Origin: Oscheius dolichura
Taxonomy: Eukaryota > Nematoda > Chromadorea > Rhabditida > Rhabditidae
Length of the DNA: 64,000 bases
Assembly: GCA_932521035.1 (NCBI GenBank)
Contig: OW051494.1
Location: 4,698,001 to 4,762,000, forward strand
Direction of reading: 5' to 3'
In this document: one piece after another, positions 49,172 to 59,142 of the stretch
Position numbering within the stretch: position 1 is the stretch's first letter
Layout of the letters: each line of letters starts with the position of its first letter
Translations under genes and position numbers: made by a program
Notes under the pieces: model-generated
Database searches by the model: none
What the model saw: the letters and a program-made list of their open reading frames with translations, nothing else
Told to the model about the DNA's origin: nothing

Positions 49172-50465
49172 ATGGACTCGGAGAAGGAGCGAAAGTGGAG
49201 AGAAGAGCGGGAAAAGGTCCTCGAGGAATGGAGCGAGGTTGTCCCTGCCGGGCCCCTATCAAACGCGACACCTTCAGATAGAACTTCGGTTCCGTGAGGG
49301 CACACCGGTCCGGATAGCCGTCTCCCGGGAAAGCCTCGACATGGGAGACGCCATCTCTCTCCAGCCAACCATCCTCTCGGGTCAGTTCCTTCTCTCCCCT
49401 TTCCCCGCCTTTTTGATCAATTGGTGTTCATTTCCCCAGTTACTAATTAACAGTTGTCCATCTCCTCTCAGGTCTTTCAGAGCCGATCTCGTGGTGTCCC
49501 GAAAAACCGCCGGAGGACCCACTGGTCGAGAGGCTTCTCTCGGCCGACTACTCCGATGAAAAAGTATTTGATTAGAAGCTGGCCTAATCCTCCTTTTTAG
49601 TCTTTGATCAAATCCTCTCTACCCCTCCAAGTCTCCTCCGTTAATAGTTTCATGCGACGATGCATCTGTCGCCCGGCAGAGAGGCTCAATTCGGAGGAGC
49701 TGGCCGACGAGAGGATACTCCTCCTAGCCACGACAAAGAGTTGCGCTCTCCCCGTCCAGCTAATCAAAACATGTCTAGAGCCCTACTCGAGTGCCACCCT
49801 CTTCCACTGGCCGATGCTGCTCTCCTTCTACCGGACGACAGCCAGCCACGCGCTAGAGGACTCGTCACTGGCCAGCGAATGCCCTTCCATTGGCAGCCAC
49901 TGGCAAATTGTCGGCTTCCAAGGTACCCGGCTTGTCCTTCTCTGAGATGGTCCTTTCAGGTACCAATCCCTTGACGGATTTCCGCGGAGTCGGCGTCTTC
50001 GGCCTCCTCCAGCTGTATGTCTTCGTCCAAAGTGTCCCTGAGGACCGGCTCAAAGAGATTGTCAAGCTCTCCCGATCAGAACCCCACGTATGCCTCTCCC
50101 CTGATTTTCTATTATCTTCCAGGACTTTCCCTTGGCCGTTGTCGGCCTGAACATTTCCGCCCTGCTGGTCGACCGCCTCAGAGGCGACGATCTCAACGCG
50201 TAAGCCATCCTCTCGGTAAATTTTCAACAAAAATTTTAGAATTATAAACAACCACGGGAGTGTGCTCTACGTGATGAACAGGCTGTTCCGGGCATCGATG
50301 GAGAGGTTCGCGGCCATCTGGAAGGAGCGCCGTTGCACCATCACCGACACCCAGACGGTCTTGAATGGTACTCGCACCTCTTGAGAGAAATAGCAGCCGG
50401 GTTCAGAAATCAACGGGCTGCTGCGATCGGACGCGTGGCGGATGATGAAGAGCTGCTCCAGCTGA
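49172..50465 (+). CDS. ELMO-domain protein (ELMOD-type Arf GAP)
   Basis: ELMOD proteins act as GTPase-activating proteins for Arf/Arl GTPases. The start MDSEKERKWREEREKVLEEW lies directly after TTCAG. Splicing (intron at about 49234-49275) leads to IELRFREGTPVRIAVSRESL. The ELMO domain includes LNSEELADERILLLATT, CPSIGSHWQIVGFQ, GTNPLTDFRGVGVFGLLQLY and the helix VGLNISALLVDRL. The Arg in TDFRG is the conserved residue needed for GAP activity in this family. The C-terminus is ASMERFAAIWKERRC, then GLLRSDAWRMMKSCSS with TGA at 50463. AATAAA follows near 50490. ELMOD3-like is the likeliest subfamily because of the short N-terminus, but this is uncertain. Confidence 0.85.
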
Positions 50466-50953
50466 CGAGAGACGGGTTGTGTACGAGAAATAAACAACGG
50501 GCTATTTAGGGGGTGGAGGTGTCGCCCCCTCGCCGTGATTCATCTGATTGGCTGCCATCTCCGTCATCTTCCGAGCTCTGCTTCCCTCTCCCAAAAGATG
50601 TTACACCGCACCCGAGGTCCCCTGACAAATGACCGTGTCCTCCCTTCTGTATGCCCTGCCCGGTCCAAGGCGGCCGCGGTCCCACGCCCCTCCTCGGAGA
50701 TCTTCAGTCTCGCCGTCGTCAGCAGATGGAGCCCCTAGTTAACGGGCCCCCATCTGGACTCATGCACTTGTCCTCGCCGTTCCCCGTCCGTCATTCGATC
50801 CTCTCTCGTGTCCTCTCTTTTTTCCCACCTGAGCTCATTCTGTGCCCATTGATTCCATAACAAAGTCGGGGTGGCACGCGTCTCCCCGAAATTAATGGCC
50901 TCCTCCTCCCCGGCTCCTTCTGTCCTCTCCCCGTTTATTTCCTCTTTCAGATC
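50466..50953. other. Intergenic region upstream of the lectin gene
   Basis: Half a kilobase, pyrimidine-rich toward its end, with no supported exon. An acceptor-like CTTTCAG sits three bases before the lectin ATG. Confidence 0.4.
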
Positions 50954-52142
50954 ATGCGAATAATTCTCCTTCTGGTGGCCGTCTCCTCCGTTCTTTCCAA
51001 CAACTACAACCCCAAGCAGTGTTCCGAGTTCGGCTACAACTGGGCCGCCGAGATCCGCTGTCTTCGTTCGATGCTCGCCCAGTGCCACGACGGGCCCTCT
51101 CCCGGACGAGGTCTGCCTGGCTTAGCCCCTCTTTGAACCTTCCCACGTAGATTTCTCTTCAGGAGTTCGGTTGACGACAGTCGAGCCTCGGATTAGGGCC
51201 GTCCGAGCGGGGGTTTTGAATTTCCACGAGGGTGAGGCGGGCCAACTCCTGATCTATCAGAGAACATTTCCCTACTAACACATCCAGAGACCTTTAATTT
51301 GGCGGGAAACTACTAATTTCAGAGACTCGGACTATTGACACGAGGATCGCCAGTCGATATTCTCAACACCAAAACAGAATGGACGCACAGAAGGGCAACT
51401 ACCAGACCATGCTGAGAAATGTGACGGAGATGGTGGAAATGAAGGTTGGACAGGCCAAGGAACTGTTGGAAATGGAGATGGCAAGGAGAGTTAGCGATCT
51501 CCGGGTAGGACAGAAGGGTGGCATGGACTAGAGAAGTCTAGAATTGGATGGACATGGAACTGAAGAAACTCGAAAGTAGAGACAACGGCGCGACGATCGA
51601 CATTTCCGCTCTTCGACAAAATGAATTAGACATCAAAAAATTAACGGTAATTTTGTAGGTGTAGCTTTGTATAAAGAAGAAAATTTAGCGAAGAGTGGAT
51701 CTACTTTCGGCTAAAATACATCCTTTTGGTGGAGCGGAATACATATTTATGCTGGTAAATCCCTTTTTGATGGAAAACATTTTAAGACCCGCGAATCTTG
51801 GTATAAAGCCGAAGAAATTTGTCTCGAATGGGGAGGCCATTTAGCTTCAGTGGCAACAGAAGACGAGAACAAATTTCTTGCCTCCTTACTTGATGGAGAA
51901 AGCGCCTGGCTTGGATTGAATGATGTTCAACTGGAGAATGTTTACGTGAATACGGATCGAAGACAAACCAAGTATCGATCATGGGTCAATGGTAGTAAAA
52001 AATAACTAAAGAAGAGAATAACAAGTATTCAGGACAACCAGATAATCAAAATCACAACGAAAACTGCGTGGAGATGACCCGAAATGGACAATGGGCGGAC
52101 TTGCTGTGCTTACTAAGAAGACCGTTCTTCTGTAAGCGCTAA
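50954..52142 (+). CDS. Secreted C-type lectin with N-terminal helical stalk
   Basis: The signal peptide is MRIILLLVAVSSVLS. It is followed by a Cys-containing segment (NPKQCSEFGYNWAAEIRCLR) and a long charged helical stalk (GNYQTMLRNVTEMVEMKVGQ, NWMDMELKKLESRDNGATID, LRQNELDIKKLTRRVDLLSA). This would allow collectin-like oligomers. The C-type lectin domain covers TRESWYKAEEICLEWGGHLA, SAWLGLNDVQ, then WVNGQPDNQNHNENCVEM and ends RRPFFCKR. The QPD motif and the following END/N residues predict Ca2+-dependent galactose-type binding. The usual first Cys pair of long-form domains is not seen. Exons join in phase across introns of 32-45 bp. The first exons are GC-rich and those after 51.6 kb are AT-rich. 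Confidence 0.82.
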
Positions 52143-52224
52143 TTCCCAAGAAATATATCTGATAAAGACGTGAAGAATAAATTCATTATAAATATTGCTG
52201 TATACAGATAACTGGCAATTAGAA

Positions 52225-52731
52225 TTACTTTCCTCGACCACGGAATCCGCCACGTCCACCTCCTCCCCCTCCACGGCCACCGCGCGACGGTCTTTTTGCT
52301 CGTTGTTGATCTTTCTGCTGACGTCTTACTTCGTTCACTTCATTTTTGACCAGATCCACAACCTATTAATTTTATTATTTTGAAAACAAACTCTAAACTA
52401 ACCGTTTCGGGAATTCGCAAGTATTTAATAGTTGATCCTCTGACGTATACCTCGGCCATTTTATAAAATTTGTCTCCATCCTGTAGACTCGTACCATTTC
52501 ATGCATAAAACAAGGCTTACTTTCGATGTGAAAATGACATCTCGTAGGTGAATATTCATCCAAGAATCACACGATTCCAGATGGCCGTTGTAAGTTTCTC
52601 CATTTTTCAGTTCAACCAGCATAGGGTTGTTTTGGGCTGAACGAAGAAGGGAAAGAGGTAGCTGAAAAATAATCATTGAAAAATGTATAACTAGTTACAA
52701 GTAGTTAGATACAATTGAAACTTACAACCAT
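52225..52731 (-). CDS. LSM4: U6 snRNA-associated Sm-like protein LSM4
   Basis: A subunit of the LSM1-7 (mRNA decay) and LSM2-8 (U6 snRNP) rings. A two-codon first exon (MV) splices to [20 protein letters not shown]. The Sm1 motif contains [21 protein letters not shown] and the Sm2 motif [14 protein letters not shown]. An Arg/Gly-rich tail ([18 protein letters not shown]) is typical of LSM4 and a likely arginine-methylation target. The gene is tail to tail with the lectin gene, about 80 bp between stop codons. Its start is only seven bases from the divergent ATG at 52739. Confidence 0.95.
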
Positions 52732-52738
52732 AGTGAAG

Positions 52739-52915
52739 ATGGACGAATCAAGCGAAACGTCTAATACTGCAGTAGAATCTTCCTATAAAGTATACAGTTA
52801 GTAATGTGAAAGAATAAAAAAGCGAAACACAGATAGAAAGAGCAACAGAGTCAATGCAAAGCTGTTGAATCTTCAAAAGCGCATTCGAAAAAAGAAAAAA
52901 AGCGGGCCGATTTAA
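52739..52915 (+). CDS. Possible small basic protein (about 46 aa), divergent from LSM4
   Basis: Two exons can be joined in phase over a 36-bp intron: MDESSETSNTAVESSYKVY, then RKSNRVNAKLLNLQKRIRKK followed by KKSGPI and TAA. The acidic/Ser N-terminus and basic helical C-terminus resemble small RNA-associated proteins, but no family was recognised. The alternative is that this is only the LSM4 5' UTR and promoter, read by chance on the other strand. Confidence 0.3.
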
Positions 52916-53075
52916 AGGTTTGTTCGCATAGCTACAGAGCTAAATTTGTGTTCTATGGACACGTCAAAAGAATACATTTCTTTTTGTGTTTATTTTATCT
53001 GCTGTTGCTAAACAATATAGTTCTCATTTTACTTACTGCAATATTCTAATCATACGCTTACATATTTATTCAGAA

Positions 53076-54067
53076 ATGATTCTCAAACTTCTTACAGTTG
53101 CATTGCTGATTTCCTCTTCCTCTGCTTATTTTATCACTGTCGATGCTAATGAAGTAAGAATTTTTAATTTTCAATGGCATAAAAACATTTAGGAAATATG
53201 CTTTTTTGATAGAGTAGTATCTGGAACAAAAATCGGTCTGATGTTCGAAGTTGCAGAAGGAGGGTTTTTGGATATTGACGTTAGGGTAAGTGCTTGTCTT
53301 TCGATACAAATAGGCAACGTATACTCTTTAAAAAACAAAACAATTGGCTTATTTGCAAAAAATACCTAATTTATCTTGACTAGAATTTCAGATCATTACA
53401 CCTGATCAAAAGGAAATTTACAAAGGTGAACGAGAATCATCCGGGAAATACACATTTGCGGCACATATGGATGGACAGTACACTTACTGTTTTGGCAACA
53501 AAATGAGTACTATGACGCCTAAAGTGAGATGCAATTTACTACAGGTACAAAATAAATTCAGAGTGTCATGTTCACTGTGGAACTTGTGGAACCGCATCAA
53601 CAAGTTCCAGGAGCCGCTGCTAGTCAAGACCAAGGTTTGTTTTATTTTTAGTTTTCAAATATTTCACCAGCAATTTACCTCCCACATCGTATTTTTTAAT
53701 GCAAAACCTTTTATTTCTGTATTACATGTTTATCCAGTCGAATAAACCAGGGCAATATCGTTTTAGCCGATCAGAACAAATTGGAGGAGATGATCCGCGA
53801 ATTGTCTTCGGCTTTGACGTCGGTCAAACATGAGCAGGAATATATGGAAGTGAGAGAACGCGTCCACAGAGCCAGTATGTTTTTAACAACAATTATTCAG
53901 AAAAGCTTTTGGCTAAATTGTTTGTTAATATATATATTTCAGTCAACGAAAACACAAACAGCCGTGTCGTTCTCTGGGCCGTCTTTGAAGCTATCGTGCT
54001 TTTGGCTATGACTTTGGGTCAGATCTGGTACCTTAAACGTTTCTTCGAAGTGCGCACTGTTGTATAA
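53076..54067 (+). CDS. TMED2: p24 family cargo receptor TMED2
   Basis: A type I membrane protein of COPI/COPII vesicles that sorts cargo between ER and Golgi. The signal peptide ([20 protein letters not shown]) is followed by a GOLD domain: [58 protein letters not shown] with the paired Cys. A coiled segment ([20 protein letters not shown]) and one membrane helix ([20 protein letters not shown]) follow. The cytoplasmic tail [12 protein letters not shown] carries the FF coat-binding motif and is closest to TMED2. The ATG is two bases after TTATTCAG. Introns are small and AT-rich. Confidence 0.94.
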
Positions 54068-54154
54068 CGTGTCACATGTTCGATCATCTATATTAGTTCT
54101 CTTTAAATTCAACTGCCATCTTTTAATGCAGTCTGTTCTGTACTGTGTTGCGGT

Positions 54155-54538
54155 TTGTTTCCAATTGTTTCTTTTGGGCTATTAGATTTGCTACTTCTTG
54201 AACTAAACACCAGTTACCGTCGAAATAGTTTTTGCTATGTACTTGTCGGCGCTACGAGTCTGTTTTTATGTATTTCTACTGTCTACTGTGATCAACTAAT
54301 TAAATTATTTATTTCAAGTTTTCAATTATCTTCCCAACTTTTACTCATAGGCTCTCTAAGGACAAGAAAGTCTCGTTACCCAAATGGTAAATGTGGTATG
54401 CCGGAATGTTTTCAACCAATTTGTAAATTATGCATGCCATTTGTTAGTCATGTCTACGATTACAATACATTGACTGTTAGAAGAGAAATCATATGCGGAG
54501 ACAAAAAGAAGAGTCGCTCCATACTCCTGTGGTCTTGA
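54155..54538 (+). other. Open frame within the TMED2 3' region, doubtful
   Basis: A 127-codon open frame in AT-rich DNA, hydrophobic at first and then with a Cys-containing segment (GKCGMPECFQPICKLCMPF). It lies between the TMED2 stop and a poly(A) signal near 54600. It may simply be 3' UTR. No homology was recognised. Confidence 0.2.
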
Positions 54539-54834
54539 TATTCCAGTAGTGTAAATTCCTCACAAGCATTCTTCCCTTATCTTCTGCTTATGTATAACAA
54601 TAAAAAATAGGCAATGGAATCTAAAAAAGTATCCGAGAATGGAATTTTTGCTTCGTTTGATTGTTGTAGTTTCGCGGGCAAGGAGGTGTGTCTTGGAACG
54701 ACAAAATGACGAAAACGGAGAGCTCTCTTTTGCTCTGCTTTCATCATTGTGCGGTTATATATCTGGTGCTTTTTTGTCTCTTCTAGTGTTATGAATGGCT
54801 ATAATTAAATTATTTAGCTTGTTTTCAGGTAATA

Positions 54835-55834
54835 ATGAAGGCTATCGTTATGTGCAGTCTTGTTACACGCGCTGTTATGCGAGTAGCGCCAATTGGGTTT
54901 GGCCAAGCTCTTCGTCAGGTTCAACAACGTAGTCTTTGCACGACAAAAAGAGGTAATTTTCTTTAATCTTTTTCTTGCAAATTTAAACAAATTACAGTGC
55001 TATCAGTAAATAATGAGCTGACTCAAGCTTTAAGTCGCGAAATCAAGGCCGAGGAACACCTATCTCCAGATACTCTTGGAGATATTCCTGGATTTAAAAT
55101 TACAACAAATCAAGCGGAAGTTCGTCTTACGAAGCAGCATGGTGGCGAAAGGTACGCACTACAATAATTACCTTTTTCTGCCAATTCCCTACCACCTTTA
55201 AAGCCGTTTGGCTTAATAATAGTGGTATCTATGCTGAATACTGCGCTAACCGTGCCCGTATCACTTGTTGAGATTATTTCAATTATATTTATTTATTTAT
55301 AGCATACTTGTTGTCTTCAACGTCAGTCACTCGGTCGATATGGACGAAGTAGTGGAGGAAGATTATCAAGGGGAGACTCCCGTGCCTGTTGCATTACCCC
55401 CTTTTACTATTGAAATTAGCAAAGATAATGAACGTCTATGCTTCCACATGGAGTTGGTTGAGAGCACCGAAACTCAAGGAGAATGTCGGTTTAATGTTTT
55501 CTTCATATAAACACATGGTTGCAGATGATTTTCGCGTTGAAGAATTTTATATCGCTCCTGCTGTTAAAGGCGAAAATGAAGATGTAGCTACAGAAGTTTA
55601 TGCTAGCAGCGGAAAGTACATTGACCCTGTGAGTATCGTTTTTTTGAATTTGCTCATATGGAAATTTCTTATTTTTATTTTTAGGATCTCCATGATCTTC
55701 TATTTGTTCGTTATTTGGAAGAGCGTGGTTTCGACGCACAATTTTGCAAAAACATTGTTGCTTATGCTACCCACTATGAACACGCTCAATATATTGGTCT
55801 TCTCAACAAAATCAAGAGTTTCGTAGGCAAATAA
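54835..55834 (+). CDS. C1QBP: Mitochondrial matrix protein p32 (C1QBP/MAM33 family)
   Basis: An acidic trimeric mitochondrial protein needed for mitochondrial ribosome function. A basic presequence (MKAIVMCSLVTRAVMRV ... QQRSLCTTKR) fits mitochondrial import. The mature part starts LSREIKAEEHLSP and GFKITTNQAEVRLTKQHGGE. It continues with ILVVFNVSHSVDMDEVVEED, FTIEISKDNERLCFHMEL, EEFYIAPAVKGENEDVATEV, and ends YLEERGFDAQFCKNIVAYAT, EHAQYIGLLNKIKSFVGK. These are the conserved blocks of the MAM33 domain. The start is six bases after TTTTCAG. A short intron lies near 55.49 kb and another near 55.63 kb. Confidence 0.94.
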
Positions 55835-56005
55835 GCCTCTACGCTGTTTTCCTCGATCTTCAATGTTTAGTTAGGTTGTCATACTGAATGTTAGACCAGA
55901 TTCATATGTTCTGGCATTTTGTTTTTGTTGTTGTTATTGCTGTTAAGTGATGTCTGGTAACAATTTTTAATACAAATTCATTATAATTAGTTTTGAGGCA
56001 TTCTG

Positions 56006-56300
56006 TTAGACGTTGGTTGTATTTTCGTAGGCGGAACGCCTCTTCTGAATGACCGCATGCCTACCGTGAGCAAAAAGCTCAGGTAACGTCAGTCGGACGA
56101 TATGAGCGTCCTCTTCTCGACTCTTCTTCGCCAAAAGTGACCTCAATTTCAGAATTTCATCCCCATGACAATCTTCTCCTCCAACATCGACCAATTCCAC
56201 TGTCGAGATCTATTTACCAAATAATCGCCTTCCCCTGAAAGAAAACAAGGAGGGGTGAGTTCAGAACCACCACCCCGCTGCTCAGCTATCTACAAGTCAT
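56006..56300 (-). CDS. Small charged protein, unknown (about 68 aa)
   Basis: A clear coding exon ends at 56006 and codes ELVDVGGEDCHGDEILKLRS, LLAKKSREEDAHIVRLTLPE, then FAHGRHAVIQKRRSAYENTT and NV. A possible first exon with ATG at 56300 (MT) joins in phase through an acceptor near 56.19 kb, but other 5' structures are possible. TTTCTTTCAG near 56236 could be the trans-splice site. No domain was recognised. It lies between convergent C1QBP and the nucleoredoxin gene. Confidence 0.45.
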
Positions 56301-56425
56301 TCGTACTGCTCTTTTATAGTAATCAGACTATCCGCAAAGAAGAGCAATATTTAATAAAAGTTCTAGCAAGATGACTAGTTCACTACACAAAGTGAAGGGG
56401 GCCCGTAACAACACAGGGAGGTGTA

Positions 56426-58511
56426 TCAGTTGTGGTCGTCCTTCCCGAGGGAATTCTGCGAGGGCGAGGTGGCCATGGCCTGTTCTATCAGCGACGACGG
56501 AATACCCCCCACTGACCTCTGTAATATGAACAATATCACAGATCGGAAGACGGGCAAACCTCGGAGGCCGCCGGAAGAGGAGTGTACTTGAGGGAGCCGG
56601 CCCGGAATGCCACCAGGAACTCTTCCAGGACTTGCTCGGATACGTCAGGCTGCTCACAGACGGCCACCTGGCCGGCCAGTCCGTCCACGATACAGATAAG
56701 GGGCAGCTCGGCGTCACCCAGGCCGAGAATCTTCTCGAGGATCTGGAATAACGACAGTTCGGAAAGGGTAGGAGGGCCTACGTGGTCGCAGATGGGATCC
56801 TCTCCTGTGTAGAATATTTGGAGCGAGTCCGGCGGCGCGGCGACATCCACCGAGCTCATCGAGCTGCACTCCTCGCTACTCGACGACTTGCTCAGGGAGT
56901 TGCCGTTCTCCGCGTTCTCCCTCTCCTCGGCCCGTTTCTCCTCCAGTTTCAACCGCTCCTCGAAGAGCTTCTTGGATATTCCGTCGAGCACAGACAACGA
57001 GAACTGCACATCCTCAGGGGATCCCTCGGTGAACAGGATGAGAGACGGCTCGTCTCGCAGTCGGCTCACAGAGTGCTCGTCCAGCTCGTAGAGTGCCCGC
57101 GGTCCCCATGGGAAGAACAGCCCCTCGGGGTCGCCCATCAGGGTTGATCTGCCGTGGCGGGAGATCACCCGGCCCTCCCGGTCTATGAGAATGAGAGAGG
57201 GGATTCCGTTGACGTTGTAGAGCCGAGTGAGGGCACTCGTCTTGGCTATGTCGTAGGAGAACGCCATCCAGGGCATCTGAAAGACGATACTGCTAGGGGA
57301 CGAGGGGGATTCTGACCTGCTCGAGGTATTGTTCGAAGTTCTCCTGACTCCGATCAGACGAGCAGAAAATGATCTCGACGGGGACTTTGTTGTCCATGAG
57401 AGACTGGTAGACGGGCCCCAGCTGCTTTGTCCAAATTCTCGACGGAGGACACCAGTGAGCCCCGAAGAGGAGGCCTCTGACATCCGCCTTCAAGTCGCCG
57501 TAGTCCAGCCTCTCCGTCACCCCGTCGACCTTCCTCACCACGGGTCCCTTGAGAAGGTCGGATACCGACGGCGGCCACCTGAAGGGAGACTGATTAGAGA
57601 GCACCACCGACTAACCAAGGGAAGGAAGAGCCGGCCGGGTCCTCGTGAAGCATTCTCCTGCCCTCTGTCGTGGTTACAGTATGGCTGGCAGAGTCGACGA
57701 CTATTACCGAAGGCGGGAATTCAAAGTGGAGAGAGCGGAGAAGGCGTCCTTTGAGGGAGGGGGTGATCTGGTGGCAAATGTACCAGCCGGGGACGGTGAT
57801 GGAGGAGCAGGGGGAGGTGCTGAAGAGGGAAGGGATAGACGGGGGACAGGGGGCCGGTCACCTGTAGTCCGTGTCGAGCACCACCACCGAGACGGTCGCC
57901 GCGTCTCCGAGTTCCTTCTTCTTCTTCTTTTTCATACTGAAAAGTCGTCTCAGCCGAGCCGGAGAGCTGAAAATATCAGTTGCTTGTGTGGCTATCTCTA
58001 GGAGCCATCTCCCGGCTCATCAGTCTCCCCGGCGGGTCCTTTAAGAGTCGCTCGCCCGTTAATCACTACTAACTACGAAAAAGTGCTCCTATGAATCTCC
58101 AGCTAGCCCCCTTCCCTATAAAAAGGGTCCCTCCTAATTAGAGAGTTCGAGAGGGGCCCCGCTGGTCGGGAAAAAGAGAGCCGACAAATTCAAAGCACCC
58201 TCCCGAATGGATCGTAAAGTCACGAGCGGGACCCACTTTTGAGGTTTCTCCTTGTCTTTCTCGTTCCTTTTCCTGACCAAATGCTCCAACTTCTTGGCCG
58301 TGTCCGCCCCACGAGCCCCGGAGGTCAGAAGGAAGGCCACGTATTGGCTGGTGGCCAGCACATGATCCAGGGTGACTTTCTCCTCCACGTTTTCCTTGGC
58401 CTAAAAGGTGTCGATTCGACGAGTTGCGAAAGAGAACGAAACCTGAGGCTGGCCGACCCGGATGAGGGGGATGTGCCGGAAACAAGAGTCGTAGAGCTCG
58501 TCGAAGGACAT
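56426..58511 (-). CDS. NXN: Nucleoredoxin-like thioredoxin-fold protein with CPPS active site
   Basis: A cytosolic redox regulator family that binds Dishevelled and other signalling proteins in vertebrates. The start at 58511 directly follows TTTACAG (MSFDELYDSCFRHIPLIRVG). Exons supply KVTLDHVLATSQYVAFLLTS, AATVSVVVLDTDYR, SITVPGWYICHQITPSLKGR and PSVIVVDSASHTVTTTEGRR. Then WPPSVSDLLKGPVVRKVDGV leads to the thioredoxin-like core GLLFGAHWCPPSRIWTKQLG, EIIFCSSDRSQENFEQYLEQ, MPWMAFSYDIAKTSALTRLY and GIPSLILIDREGRVISRHGR. A Ser/Glu-rich coiled insert (KLFEERLKLEEKRAEERENA) precedes a last thioredoxin-like part (LPLICIVDGLAGQVAVCEQP). In place of CPPC the site reads CPPS, so only the attacking Cys remains. 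The gene ends SQNSLGKDDHN. Confidence 0.88.
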
Positions 58512-58728
58512 CTGTAAACAGCGAGGCTTGAAAAAGGAACAGGCGAAGAGATTAGGGAGGCGGGGTCAAGAGGAAACTACGCGACAGATGGCCGGGCCCG
58601 TTCAAATACAACTTGGTTTAGGAGGAGGGACACCGATGGCCACCCACAAGGAGACGCGTGGGAGAGACCTGCCAATGGCCAAAGCGATGCTTCGGTTGCA
58701 TAATTAAATGGTAATCGATTGCCGACTA
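58512..58728. other. Upstream region of the nucleoredoxin gene
   Basis: No exon is supported. It ends at the MITE. Confidence 0.4.
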
Positions 58729-59142
58729 TTAACCCATTTTTGCCTGAATTTCCCATTTCAAGAAATTTTTTACTGGGAGATGAGAGTAGATTCATTCGAT
58801 GGCGTCTCTCGCCGTCTACAAGGAGAATTTCTTTCATCAGCTTGGGAGCGTCACAGTGAGGAATCGACAACGTTTTACCAGAATTAAGCCCTTCTATAAG
58901 CCTTGACAAAAGTAGACCACTCATAGAAAAAGGCTTAATTCTGGTAAAACGCTGTCGATTCCTCACTGTGACGTTCCAAACCGTTAGAAACCAGCTCAGC
59001 TATCTGACGGCCAGAGGCGCTATCGAATGAACCTATTCTTCAAGAAAAAAAATTTTCCAACTTGAACTTGAACGAAAAACACCAAAGGGGGGACCAAGGC
59101 AAAAAATGTTCATTTTTGAACACATGGGAATGAATGGGTTAA
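58729..59142. mobile_element. PiggyBac-type miniature inverted-repeat element (MITE)
   Basis: The 414-bp block is bounded by TTAA at 58729-58732 and at 59139-59142, the target site duplicated by piggyBac transposons. Immediately inside, the ends read CCCATTTTTGCC on the left and, on the opposite strand from the right end, CCCATTCATTCCC. PiggyBac ends typically begin with CCC. The interior is an imperfect foldback: left ATTCATTCGATGGCGTCTCT pairs with the right arm's ATTCATTCGATAGCGCCTCT, and a 43-bp near-perfect pair follows. There is no transposase frame, so it would be non-autonomous. Confidence 0.72.
58848..58974. repeat. 43-bp inverted repeat with 41-bp spacer (core of the MITE)
   Basis: The left arm 58848-58890 and right arm 58932-58974 are reverse complements with only two mismatches. 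If transcribed, they would fold as a long hairpin. Confidence 0.9.

Noticed and set aside
58577-58966. 129-codon minus-strand frame in the foldback element.
   Set aside because: It runs through one arm of the inverted repeat and shows no transposase features.
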